Shown in pieces: positions 1 to 6,975 of a stretch of 39,490 bases of DNA; position 1 is the stretch's first letter, and each line of letters starts with the position of its first letter. The DNA comes from Burkholderia sp. (GTDB lineage Bacteria; Pseudomonadota; Gammaproteobacteria; Burkholderiales; Burkholderiaceae), in NCBI RefSeq assembly GCF_018375725.1, contig NZ_JAHACR010000011.1:1-39490 (forward strand), read 5' to 3'. The translations under genes were made by a program, and so were the position numbers. A model generated the notes under the pieces. The model saw only the letters and a list, made by a program, of their open reading frames with translations. It was not told where the DNA came from and ran no database searches.

Positions 1-309
1 CAGGTAGCCGCGCTGCGCGGCCAGCGCGGCGGCGTCTGGCGGCAGCGTGGTCAGGACGATGCTGCCCACGGACAAGGGACGTGGCGGCGAGTCGGTGCCG
101 TGGCCTTGCGGATCGACGCGATACCAGCCGACCGCCACGCTGTCGGACGGGTTGTAGATCAGGCGCGGCAGCGGATGCACGAAGGACGCCCAGGCGAGCG
201 CAGCGAGGCCGCAGGCGGACAGGCCCGCCAACACGAGGCGAGCGCGCAGGCGCGAGCGAGGATGCGGCGGGATGCCGGTTGCGCTGGCAACGGCGGATGG
301 AAGCGTCAT
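1..309 (-). CDS. traF: Conjugative transfer signal peptidase TraF, N-terminal part (cut by window edge)
   Basis: An S26-family peptidase of the TraF type, which matures the conjugative pilin or cyclises it in the periplasm. The visible 103 codons show a basic N-terminus, one hydrophobic segment (about residues 24-45) and the motif YNPSDSVAVGWY, whose S-x-x-x-G pattern matches the catalytic-serine region of TraF/LepB. The stretch LPPDAAALAAQRGYL that follows is also typical of TraF. The start ATG (base 309) overlaps the stop of the upstream DUF2840 gene by four bases (ATGA), so the two are translationally coupled. The catalytic lysine lies outside the window. In Tn4371-family elements traF follows the rep-par module, as here. 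Confidence 0.85.
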   Translation of the reverse strand, partial: MTLPSAVASATGIPPHPRSRLRARLVLAGLSACGLAALAWASFVHPLPRLIYNPSDSVAVGWYRVDPQGHGTDSPPRPLSVGSIVLTTLPPDAAALAAQRGYL

Positions 310-830
310 GGCAGCGTCCTCCCGGTTAGCCAGGCAGCGTGCCGCTCGGCGGTGTATTCGGGCAGCGGCAGGCGTGCAGCGAGCCGGTTGGCGAGCGTGC
401 GCCAGTACGCGGGCGAGACAGCGGCGGGCGCGATGCCCAGCGCCTCGATGGCGTCGATGCACTCCAGCACCGCGCGCACCTGGTTCTCCCCTTCGGCGTG
501 GAGCAGCAAGCGCGCCCCCGGCTGCACGCCGGGGATGCGCTGCGCTGCATCCAGCGGCGTGCAAGCCTGCATCACCATGAGCTGCCAACGCACAGTGCCG
601 TAGTCGTTGGCCTGCCAGCGGATACGGCACAACATGGCGCCCGGCAGGAACACCGCGCAACGGCGCCAGCGGTCGAGCTGGTGCGTGCGCGCAGGTTCGC
701 CGAAGCGCAGGTAGAGCTTGAAGCGTGGTTCGATGTAGGCCAGCGCCACGCGCGTCAGCGGCGCGCTGGCAGGCTGGCCGGCAAGTGCAGCCGTAGCCGC
801 GCCAGCGGCAGGCGAAGCGGATGCAGTCAT
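306..830 (-). CDS. DUF2840 domain protein
   Basis: Conserved protein of 174 residues found between par genes and traF in Tn4371-type integrative elements; its biochemical function is unknown. An Ala/Pro-rich N-terminal 30 residues is followed by a folded-looking region with the family-like stretch VALAYIEPRFKLYLRFGEP and several Trp/Arg pairs. I place the start at base 830 because its ATG overlaps the stop of the upstream parB-like gene (ATGA), and because the longer open frame upstream only runs through the other gene. No signal peptide or membrane segment is seen. A role in transfer or stabilisation is suggested by position alone. Confidence 0.8.
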   Translation of the reverse strand: MTASASPAAGAATAALAGQPASAPLTRVALAYIEPRFKLYLRFGEPARTHQLDRWRRCAVFLPGAMLCRIRWQANDYGTVRWQLMVMQACTPLDAAQRIPGVQPGARLLLHAEGENQVRAVLECIDAIEALGIAPAAVSPAYWRTLANRLAARLPLPEYTAERHAAWLTGRTLP

Positions 831-1111
831 GGTGCGTTCTCCCTGCGGTGCTCTGGAAACTCCCGCTCCAACAGGCCACGCAGCAGGTCGGCCACGGTCA
901 CGCCTTGCGTGAAGGCCGACACCTTGATGCGTGCCCGCATCGCGGGCGTGATGTAGAGAGTCAGACGGGCGGTGTAGAGGTCGCCCTTGCCCAGCGCATC
1001 GGCGTCGCCCTGGCGAATCCACGCCTCGGCGTGCGGATTCGCGGGCGGACGCGCGCCGATGCCGACGCGCTTTGCCGTGCGCTTGCTGTTCGATGGCGGC
1101 TTCGCGGTCAT
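827..1111 (-). CDS. parB: Small ParB/ribbon-helix-helix-like partition protein
   Basis: Basic protein of 94 residues encoded directly after parA. The N-terminus is Lys/Arg-rich. The C-terminal half (LYTARLTLYITPAMRARIKVSAFTQGVTVADLLRGLLEREF) reads as a beta-strand followed by two helices, as in ribbon-helix-helix DNA-binding proteins that act as the centromere-binding partner of a ParA ATPase. I chose ATG 1111 because it overlaps the parA stop by four bases, like the rest of the operon; a GTG nine bases upstream (1120) is an alternative start. It should bind a parS-like site and stimulate ParA, but no such site is identified here. It is distinct from the large ParB at 6976-9027. Confidence 0.75.
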   Translation of the reverse strand: MTAKPPSNSKRTAKRVGIGARPPANPHAEAWIRQGDADALGKGDLYTARLTLYITPAMRARIKVSAFTQGVTVADLLRGLLEREFPEHRRENAP

Positions 1112-1746
1112 GTCGGCCACCGCAGCAATTCGTCCACCAGCGCAGTGATTTCGCGTGCGGCGGCGCTGTCGGGTGCCGTCTCGCGTGCAAGCCGGCCAGC
1201 GGCCACGCTATCGGCGAACACGATGCGCTGATGCACTTCCGCGCGCAGCGCAGGAAGCGGCTGGTCGGCGAGTGCCTGGCGTGCTTCGCGCCCGATCACG
1301 GTGGTACTGACGCGCCGATTGATGACGAAGGCCGCGCGCAGCGCAGGCCGAAATACCTGCGCCTCGCGGATCAGCGCCACCATCTCAGCGCTGGCCCACA
1401 AGTCGTAGGGGCTGGGCTGCACCGGGATCAGCACGCGCTCGGCCGCCAGCAGCGCGGAGCGCGCCAAGGCGGCGATGCGCGGCGGGCCGTCGATGACGAC
1501 GTGATCGGCCCGCCTGGCGAGTTCCGGCGCCTCTTGGTGCAGCGTTTCGCGTGCGAGGCCCACGGCGCTGAACAGCCGTGGCAAGCCTTGCTGGCTTCTG
1601 CGCTGCGTCCAGTCCAGCGATGAGCCCTGCGGGTCAGCGTCCAGCAGGACGACGTGCTGGCCGCGCATCGCCAACTCGCCGGCGATGTGCGTGGCGAGCG
1701 TGGTCTTGCCGACGCCGCCTTTCTGGTTGAGCAGTGCGACGATCAT
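1108..1746 (-). CDS. parA: ParA-family partition ATPase
   Basis: Deviant Walker-type ATPase of 212 residues that segregates or stabilises the excised element. The protein starts MIVALLNQKGGVGKTTLATH, which contains the KGGVGKTT deviant Walker A motif with both signature lysines. LLDADPQGSSLDW is the Walker A-prime/switch region and VVIDGPP the Walker B. There is no N-terminal HTH, so this is the short type Ib-like ParA that relies on its partner for DNA binding. The start at 1746 is supported by the Walker motif beginning at residue 9. It is first in the parA-parB-DUF2840-traF chain, downstream of repA and the iterons. Confidence 0.95.
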   Translation of the reverse strand: MIVALLNQKGGVGKTTLATHIAGELAMRGQHVVLLDADPQGSSLDWTQRRSQQGLPRLFSAVGLARETLHQEAPELARRADHVVIDGPPRIAALARSALLAAERVLIPVQPSPYDLWASAEMVALIREAQVFRPALRAAFVINRRVSTTVIGREARQALADQPLPALRAEVHQRIVFADSVAAGRLARETAPDSAAAREITALVDELLRWPT

Positions 1747-1837
1747 GGCCTGGCCCTCCATGCTGGAAAGCCGGGCTTTTGCTGCTGCGTTTGTGGCCGC
1801 GGGGTGGTTGTCCACCGCAGCGGCGTTTCCCTACTAA

Positions 1838-1870
1838 AAGTTAGAGAAACTAAGTTAGGGAAGTTAGAGG
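1838..1870. repeat. Three short direct repeats, AAGTTAG(A/G)G
   Basis: Copies at 1838-1846, 1852-1860 and 1862-1870 lie between parA and the iterons. Such short tandem repeats upstream of a par operon often serve as an operator or a parS-like site; that role is inferred. Confidence 0.5.
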
Positions 1871-1913
1871 ACGCGCAAACCCAGTGCTGGCGCGGGTTTG
1901 CGGCCGATCGGCA

Positions 1914-1978
1914 CGCCTGATAGCACGATAGTCCCACGCCTGATAGCACGATACCCCGCACGCCTGATAGCACGACAC
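1914..1978. repeat. Three iterons next to repA (candidate replication origin)
   Basis: Direct repeats of ACGCCTGATAGCACGATA at 1914-1931 and 1937-1954, and a copy with one change at 1961-1978, spaced 23 and 24 bp apart, that is about two helical turns. They end about 20 bp from the repA stop codon and lie between repA and parA. Iterons with this spacing are the usual binding sites for plasmid Rep initiators, so this is the likely origin or copy-control site used by the RepA encoded beside it. The repeats are directly visible; the origin function is inferred. Confidence 0.8.
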
Positions 1979-1999
1979 CATTCACAGGCTTTCCCGGAG

Positions 2000-2857
2000 T
2001 TATCCCCGTGCCGTCTGCGGCACGGGCCGGAACGTCAGCAGTTCCATGCCGTTGTCGGGCATCCGCTCGATGCCCAGGACGTAACCGGGCAGCGACTGCC
2101 GCGCGACGAGCGCGCGCAGATCGCAGGCGAAGTCGTAGGGCTTCGCGGTGCTGCCGGACTTCTGGTGCAGATAGCGAAAGTCGAACTGCCAGCCGTATGC
2201 CTGCTTGCCGCCGTGCTTGCGCACCAGGCGGTACAGCCACCGCTCGATGCCGCCGGTGAGCCGGAAATACGCCGGGTCGATGGTCAGCACCAGCGCGGCG
2301 TCGAGCACGCCGGCAAAGAACCAGTCCGGCAGGATCAGCTCGATGCCCAGCGGCGTGCCGCTGGCATCGGCCAGTTCCTTCCATTCGTTGATCCACGAAA
2401 AGCGGTGCAGGCGCCGGCCTGTTGTCTCGCGGATGGACGTGGCCACCGTGGTCGATTGCAGGCGATCCAGCGCGGCCTTGAGGCGCTGGTAGTCTCGCAG
2501 CGACTTGCCGCGCCCGATGAAGCGCAGGATCTCGTAGGGCGTCGCGCGCATCAGCCGCGACGGGCGCAGGCCCGCGTCCTTCGCTTCCACGATCTGCGAG
2601 GCCGCCCATATCAGCACGTCCGCATCCCAAATCGTGGCGATGCCGTGCTCCTGCGTGCCCTCTACGCGGATCGTCACGTTGCCCGCGCGGAAGTCGATGG
2701 GTTTGACCCGCTTGGACTTGCCGAGCGAGAAGAACGGATAGGCCATCAAGTCCTGGCTGTCGCGCGGCGCCATGTCGCCGGGCAAGGCGCGGAACAGGTC
2801 GAGCTGTTCGCGCTCCTGCAACGACCGCTGCCGGAACGGCAGCGCGGAGCTGGACAT
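2000..2857 (-). CDS. repA: Replication initiator protein RepA
   Basis: Protein of 285 residues resembling the replication initiator protein A family of plasmids and Tn4371-type elements. Telling stretches are QLDLFRALPGDMAPRDSQD near the N-terminus, MAYPFFSLGKSKR, ATIWDADVLIWAASQI, RATPYEILRFIGRG and GIERWLYRLVRKHGGKQ (winged-helix region). Family members bind iterons and open the origin. Three iterons lie just beyond its stop, which supports this. It is the upstream neighbour of the par operon and is preceded by a small HTH gene. The product would allow the excised circular form to replicate autonomously, a role proposed for rep genes in integrative elements but not shown here. Confidence 0.9.
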   Translation of the reverse strand: MSSSALPFRQRSLQEREQLDLFRALPGDMAPRDSQDLMAYPFFSLGKSKRVKPIDFRAGNVTIRVEGTQEHGIATIWDADVLIWAASQIVEAKDAGLRPSRLMRATPYEILRFIGRGKSLRDYQRLKAALDRLQSTTVATSIRETTGRRLHRFSWINEWKELADASGTPLGIELILPDWFFAGVLDAALVLTIDPAYFRLTGGIERWLYRLVRKHGGKQAYGWQFDFRYLHQKSGSTAKPYDFACDLRALVARQSLPGYVLGIERMPDNGMELLTFRPVPQTARG

Positions 2858-2883
2858 GGTGATGGCCTGCCGCGCGCCGCCGA

Positions 2884-3165
2884 TCAGCGCGCACGGCTGT
2901 CGGCCGAGTGGTGCTCGGCGTACTCGGGATCGGAAGTCGTCTCGAAGCTGCGATCGGCGGCCCAGGCATCGAGGTCGGCCACGGCGTACATGACGCGCCG
3001 GCCGAACTTGCGAAAGCGCGGACCACCACCGATCACGCGCTGCTTTTCCAGCGTGCGCGGCGACAGCCGCAGGTACTCGGCGGCTTCGTCGTTGGTGAGA
3101 TAGCGTTGGGGCTGCGCGGCAGCGGTCGAGACAGTGGCGGCAGGCCGCAAAGGAGCGGGACGCAT
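2884..3165 (-). CDS. AlpA/excisionase-like helix-turn-helix protein
   Basis: DNA-binding protein of 93 residues with a MerR/excisionase-type winged helix: RYLTNDEAAEYLRLSPRTLEKQRVIGGGPRFRKFGRRVMYAVADLDAWAADR. The order is helix, turn, recognition helix, then the RRVMY wing and the DLDAW helix. Family members are transcription regulators or recombination directionality factors. ATG 3165 is chosen because GGAGG lies 7 bases upstream on the minus strand; a longer open frame to 3210 lacks such a site. Its place next to repA is the common arrangement in Tn4371-like elements, where it may control rep or excision. Which of the two roles applies cannot be told from sequence. Confidence 0.85.
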   Translation of the reverse strand: MRPAPLRPAATVSTAAAQPQRYLTNDEAAEYLRLSPRTLEKQRVIGGGPRFRKFGRRVMYAVADLDAWAADRSFETTSDPEYAEHHSADSRAR

Positions 3166-3248
3166 GGTGTGAACCTCCATAGCTTTCAAAGCTCCGGCCA
3201 CACAGCGCAACCGGATGGAGGCAGTCTCAGAAAACCAAGCTGTCCTGC

Positions 3249-4019
3249 TCAGGGCCGTTTTGCGTCGTCCTCAAAACGACCCTTCTCAAGCGGCGGAAGC
3301 TGTGCTAGGCGGCGATAGCCGCCGCGCATCAGCGCATCGCCGCGCCGTACCAAGCGGCGTACCTTGGAGCGCAGGCCGCCGTCGCTGTACCAATCGGCTG
3401 CGGCATCGCCGCCGAACAAGCCTTCGGCCACCTCGCGCAAGGACGCACCCGCTAGGGTTGCGTCGAGCGCCTGCAAGGTGTGTAGCTCAAGCAGCGCGGC
3501 GGGTGCCGGCCTGGGCTTCGCAGAAGCCAGGGCCGCGCCGAGCGCATGGTTGCGCGCAGGTGCGGCGGCGCCGCCGCGGCGGGCATAGGCGACAGCCATC
3601 CCGTCTTCCAGGCCGGGCGCCAGCGCGAAGCGCAGGCAATGACCTGGGCTGTGCGCCATCAGCGCCAGCCCTTTGCCGTCATGGAGCAGTTGCTTGTGCC
3701 CGGCAATGCGCCAAAACGTGAACGCGGGAGCATACTGCGGCGGATCGGCGTCGGGATAGAGCTGCACCACGGCCACATGGCCGGGCAACCAGGCTGGATG
3801 CGCGTCGCGCGCATCCAACGCCGGATCTTCCAGCAGGCGCAAGCCCCAGCGATGCGCCGCCTGCTGCGCGGCTTTCGGCCGGCGATGATGGCGCAGCCAG
3901 TCGAGCCGGTAATCGGGGTTTCTGCGCAGATATTCCCAGGCCGTCCCAAGGTCGTCCAAGTGCAGCACGTACAGATACGCGGCAGTCGGATACCAGTGCT
4001 CGGCGCTGCGATCGACCAT
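3249..4019 (-). CDS. DUF2285 domain protein
   Basis: Protein of 256 residues of the DUF2285 group (N-terminal DUF6499-like segment), common in alpha- and beta-proteobacterial integrative elements and of unknown function. The N-terminus has the typical AEHWYPTAAYLYVLHLDDLGTAWEYLRRNPDYR. The C-terminal part (LLELHTLQALDATLAGASLREVAEGLFG, then WYSDGGLRSKVRRLVRRGDALMRGGYR) looks like a helix-turn-helix with a basic helix, so DNA binding and regulation are plausible. It lies about 80 bp upstream of the AlpA-like gene on the same strand and may share its transcript. Confidence 0.85.
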   Translation of the reverse strand: MVDRSAEHWYPTAAYLYVLHLDDLGTAWEYLRRNPDYRLDWLRHHRRPKAAQQAAHRWGLRLLEDPALDARDAHPAWLPGHVAVVQLYPDADPPQYAPAFTFWRIAGHKQLLHDGKGLALMAHSPGHCLRFALAPGLEDGMAVAYARRGGAAAPARNHALGAALASAKPRPAPAALLELHTLQALDATLAGASLREVAEGLFGGDAAADWYSDGGLRSKVRRLVRRGDALMRGGYRRLAQLPPLEKGRFEDDAKRP

Positions 4020-4328
4020 GACGCAACCTCCCTGCGAACAGGACTGGCCGCGACGGAAGAACTACGTGCTACATCGGTGTCATCAGAACGAAATGGGTTA
4101 AGGGAATAGTTGGGCTGTCAAGTCCGACTGGCTCCGATGCGTTGCGGTATTCGTCTCAATGCTGCGGCGGCAGCGTCCCTCCCGTGGGACGCCGTACAGG
4201 CCAGCCTGCCGCAGTCCGCGTCAGGCATCATGTCCGTTTGGATCAGACTGGCGCGGCTACGCCGCAAGAATCTCGATTGAGACCTGCCCGGTATGACACC
4301 AGACTGAAAAAGTCACAGTAGGCTGTGT
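4020..4328. other. Gene-free interval upstream of the DUF2285 gene
   Basis: A stretch of 309 bp without a credible gene. It holds the 5' untranslated and promoter region of the minus-strand DUF2285 gene and the 3' end region of the DUF2958 gene. I see no convincing promoter or terminator. Confidence 0.5.
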
Positions 4329-4679
4329 TCAGTCCGGGATAGCCCCGTCGCGCTCGGCCAGCCGGGTGTATTCCGACAGCGTGCGCGTGGGCCGGAAGTA
4401 GCGGTCGCGCATCACGGGCTGCTGATGCGGCCCGACGATGCCAGCCAGCTCGGACAGCTTGACGGTTCCTTGCGCCGGCATTCCGATTCCCAGGTCGATG
4501 AGGCCCCAGGCGGTGTCGCCATCGGCGGGATCGAGTGCGGCCAGCAGCCAGGTCACATGCGCGTCCGGCGTGAACAGCCGCACCACGGGCACCGGGTCGA
4601 TGGCCTGGCCGGCGGCACGAGCCTCGCCGTTGGCGAGCAGTTGCGCGCGCTCCGGGACGGTGGCGAGTGGCTGGGGCAT
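4329..4679 (-). CDS. DUF2958 domain protein, copy 1
   Basis: Protein of 116 residues of the DUF2958 family, abundant in integrative elements and plasmids; function unknown. Family hallmarks are VVRLFTPDAHVTWLLAALDPADGDTAWGLIDLGIGMPAQGTVKLSELA and the tail RDRYFRPTRTLSEYTRLA. A second, diverged member lies at 10986-11336 and shares the PVV(K/R)LFTPDA, TWLL, DLG(I/L)GMP and LSEL/LGEL blocks, so the element carries two paralogues. I start at ATG 4679; the open frame upstream to 4883 has no family similarity. No membrane segment is present. Confidence 0.85.
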   Translation of the reverse strand: MPQPLATVPERAQLLANGEARAAGQAIDPVPVVRLFTPDAHVTWLLAALDPADGDTAWGLIDLGIGMPAQGTVKLSELAGIVGPHQQPVMRDRYFRPTRTLSEYTRLAERDGAIPD

Positions 4680-4867
4680 GGTTGGCAATCCCACAAATCC
4701 AATGATGCACGGATGCGGTTTCACGCCCAAGCGCAGAACCGCCAAACCGGATTTACGCCTTCGTGTGCAAGCACGGATGCGCTTGCGTGGCTTTGCTGGA
4801 ACCAGCAAATGCGGATTTCCGTAAAGGCACGAAAACGTAGAACACCAAATGAACACTATAGATTGTA

Positions 4868-4879
4868 GCCCTATAGGGC
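4868..4879 (+). promoter_or_regulatory. Perfect palindrome GCCCTATAGGGC upstream of the XRE regulator
   Basis: A 12-bp perfect palindrome 41 bp upstream of the GTG start of the XRE-type gene, immediately after a -10-like TATAGA (4857-4862). This is a natural position for an autoregulatory operator of a dimeric HTH repressor. The palindrome is seen; the role is inferred. Confidence 0.45.
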
Positions 4880-4919
4880 GCAATGGGCTGTCATCTTGGT
4901 TTTTCGAGGGAAACCATAG

Positions 4920-5225
4920 GTGGCGGCTGGGAACTCATTGGCGAAGGCGTTGAAGACAGTCAGGAAGGCGCGTGGCTTGAGCCAGGAAGCCTTCTCTGAC
5001 GTGTCCAGCCGCACCTATATGAGCACCCTCGAACGCGACCTGAAAAGCCCGACCCTGCATAAGCTGGCCGAGCTGTGCGAGGTGATGGAGATCCACCCGC
5101 TCACGCTGCTGACGCTGGCCTACGCGGGCGACAGCCCGCACAATGCCGACGAGCTGCTGGCGCAGGTGCGCCGGGAGCTGGAGGCGGTGCTGAAGGAGCG
5201 CGGCGCGGCGAAGCCGCGCGCGTGA
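4920..5225 (+). CDS. XRE-family transcriptional regulator
   Basis: Lambda-repressor-like HTH protein of 101 residues, the only plus-strand gene in this part of the element. Residues about 8-65 form the five-helix HTH fold: ALKTVRKARGLSQEAFSDVSS, then TYMSTLERDLKSPTLHKLAELCEVMEIHPLTLLTLAY. The C-terminal helix (ADELLAQVRRELEAVLKERG) may be a dimerisation or oligomerisation arm. The start codon is GTG, with a GAGGG about 9 bases upstream. It is divergent from the DUF2958 gene across a 240-bp interval containing a palindrome, so it probably regulates itself and perhaps element genes. Confidence 0.9.
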   Translation: MAAGNSLAKALKTVRKARGLSQEAFSDVSSRTYMSTLERDLKSPTLHKLAELCEVMEIHPLTLLTLAYAGDSPHNADELLAQVRRELEAVLKERGAAKPRA

Positions 5226-5288
5226 CGTGGTGATGTGCTGCGAACAGCAGCACAGCGCCCCGCCGCGATGGGCGGGGCGCTGCGGCGG

Positions 5289-5603
5289 TCACGCCGCCTG
5301 GGGCTTGCTGCGCGACCAGATCAGGTCGTGCGTACCGTCCTCGCCTTCGATCAGGCGGGCATAGACCGGAGCCGGGAACGAAGGATCGTCGAGGGTCACG
5401 GACTTGTATTCCCGCCCGGCCTCGCTGGTCTTGTTCCACGCCGCGCCGATGTCGTGGCCGGCGGCTTGGAGGCGGAAGTCGGGGGCGTTCTCGCTGCTGC
5501 CCTTGTCGTTGGGAACCAGCTTGACCTTGACGTTGAGCGTCAGGGTGCGCAGCGTGCCGGTGAAGCCGTCTTTGTCTGCGGTGAAGGTGCCGATGTTGGC
5601 CAT
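5289..5603 (-). CDS. DUF736 domain protein
   Basis: Protein of 104 residues of the DUF736 family: MANIGTFTADKDGFTGTLRTLTLNVKVKL, then PDFRLQAAGHDIGAAWNKTSEAGREYKSVTLDDPSFPAPVYARLIEGEDG and the C-terminal DLIWSRSK. These are the signature blocks of the family, which is almost confined to conjugative elements and plasmids of proteobacteria; function unknown. ATG 5603 is preceded by AAAGGAGAAA, a good ribosome binding site; upstream frame extension is not family-like. It is transcribed towards the XRE gene (convergent). Confidence 0.92.
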   Translation of the reverse strand: MANIGTFTADKDGFTGTLRTLTLNVKVKLVPNDKGSSENAPDFRLQAAGHDIGAAWNKTSEAGREYKSVTLDDPSFPAPVYARLIEGEDGTHDLIWSRSKPQAA

Positions 5604-6703
5604 GATGATTTCTCCTTTCGGTTGAACAAGGTTCGCGCCCATCGCGTCCTTGTTGTGATCCGGCCGGCGGGGGACGGGCTGGCTGCACCGCTTGCGGTCG
5701 AAACGCAGTGGAGAGCCTGGAGGCGAAAAGAATTTGCTGCGCGAGGAAGCCGCGCAGCGGCGGGGAAATTGTTTTCGCCGGACGGTTGCAGCCATGAAGC
5801 CCGAGGCGCAGCCGCGCCCCGCCAGGATTCACAACGAGACAAGGACGCCTTGGGCCGAACCGCTCCGAAAGGAGATGGGGCCGACTCGGCATCCCCGCCC
5901 GAAGGCTTCGCCGGCTCGCCCGCTGACGCGGGCCAGGTCAACCACCCGACGACAGGCGAGAACGCCCCTGCCGCACCTTGCGGCGCCGCTCTTGAGGCGT
6001 GGCGTGGAAGCTCCATAGCGATGCCGGGCGGGTTGTCCGTGAACCTCCTTCGTGACGTGATGGGCAGGCACCGCCAGCGTTGAGGACGGCATGCACCTGC
6101 ACAACCTGCCGCAGCAAGCGCCAGCGTGTTCGCCAGCGCCCCGTCCGTCGCGGCGGGGCGCGGGCCGGGCCGATCCGGCGCAGCCGGTTCGGCGGCATCG
6201 AGGGGCGCCAAGCATCGCGCGGCGGGGATAGCCCGCAGGGCTTTCCCCTGGAGGCAAGCGAAGCGCGCAGCGCCGCAGGCGCGAAGGCGTGAGGGATTGA
6301 AGCCGAATGGGCCGTGACGGCAAAGACGGCACGGGGCGTAGCCCGAAAGCCCGGCGGCGCTGCGCGCCGACACGCCCAGGCCGTTCCAGATTTCCAAGCA
6401 GGAAACGCGGACATGCCTCTGATGAAATGGGCGCGGCTTACGCTGCGGGGTATGCACGCGGCAAGCCGAAAACTGCGGGTGATTCCTGCGCACTGCGGGC
6501 GCTTCGGCTTGCAGGCCCATGCGGGCCTGCCATCGCCGGGCGGGAAGCCCGGTCACGTCAACGCCGCCGCCTGAACTTCCGTGATGGCGGCGGCGTTCCG
6601 ATTCGGCTGTGGGCTTGGAACACCGGGCGCGGCCACTGCCGCGCCCGGATTTTGCGTCCACCGCGCCCAGGACGGTACGGCCTGGGCGCGGTGCTGATCG
6701 CGG
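5604..6703. other. 1.1-kb GC-rich interval without a credible gene
   Basis: The interval upstream of the DUF736 gene contains several long open frames on both strands, but none has a plausible protein signature or codon pattern. They look like by-products of high GC. It holds one copy of a 107-bp repeat (6168-6274) whose other copy is at 10514-10621, and the core motif GGCAAGCGAAGCGCGCAG shared with the intervals near 10.3, 11.5 and 13.9 kb. It may be a long leader or a structured spacer of the element. Confidence 0.55.
6168..6274. repeat. 107-bp direct repeat, copy 1
   Basis: Nearly identical to 10514-10621 in the same orientation. Both copies begin GGCCGATCCGGCGCAGCC and share the block GGGGATAGCCCGCAGGGCTT. 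Differences are a few substitutions and a single-base length change in the middle. Both copies lie in gene-free spacers. Confidence 0.85.
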
Positions 6704-6913
6704 TTATCCCTTCGTCTCGATGAGCCACCACACGGCACGCGGCAAGGCGCGGCCTGTGATGGGATGAATGTCGGTGAGGTCGGCGCGGGCTGTCCAGCCC
6801 GAGGGCGGACGGTAGCCGCGCACGTCGCCTGCGCCGTGCCAGCGGCGGGCGCGCACAGTGCCGGGGGCGTAGATCGCCGCCATGCGCGGGCGGCGGGTGG
6901 TGGTGCGGGTCAT
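6704..6913 (-). CDS. Small conserved hypothetical protein of the element
   Basis: Protein of 69 residues: a basic N-terminus (MTRTTTRRPRMAAIYAPG) followed by RGYRPPSGWTARADLTDIHPITGRALPRAVWWLIETKG. I recognise no family with a known function. ATG 6913 is preceded by GGAAGGAGAAG, a strong ribosome binding site; the frame could extend to 6979, overlapping the ParB stop, but that start has no comparable site. It lies directly downstream of the large ParB on the same strand and is likely co-transcribed. No hydrophobic segment is present. Confidence 0.6.
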   Translation of the reverse strand: MTRTTTRRPRMAAIYAPGTVRARRWHGAGDVRGYRPPSGWTARADLTDIHPITGRALPRAVWWLIETKG

Positions 6914-6975
6914 GGGGGCTTCTCCTTCCAGCGAAGCGCCCCGGTCGAGGCCGGGGCGCTTGCCTTCGGCGCGGG

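Noticed and set aside
306..1190. Longer form of the DUF2840 protein (about 294 residues)
   Set aside because: The extra N-terminus is antisense-like low-complexity sequence overlapping the parB-like gene and parA; the ATGA overlap supports the start at 830.
1914..1978. Possible CRISPR-like repeats
   Set aside because: Only three copies, spacers of 5-6 bp, and a position next to repA: these are iterons.
5540..6661. A minus-strand open frame of about 370 codons extending DUF736 upstream
   Set aside because: A different frame from DUF736, no recognisable domain, and it runs through repeat DNA.
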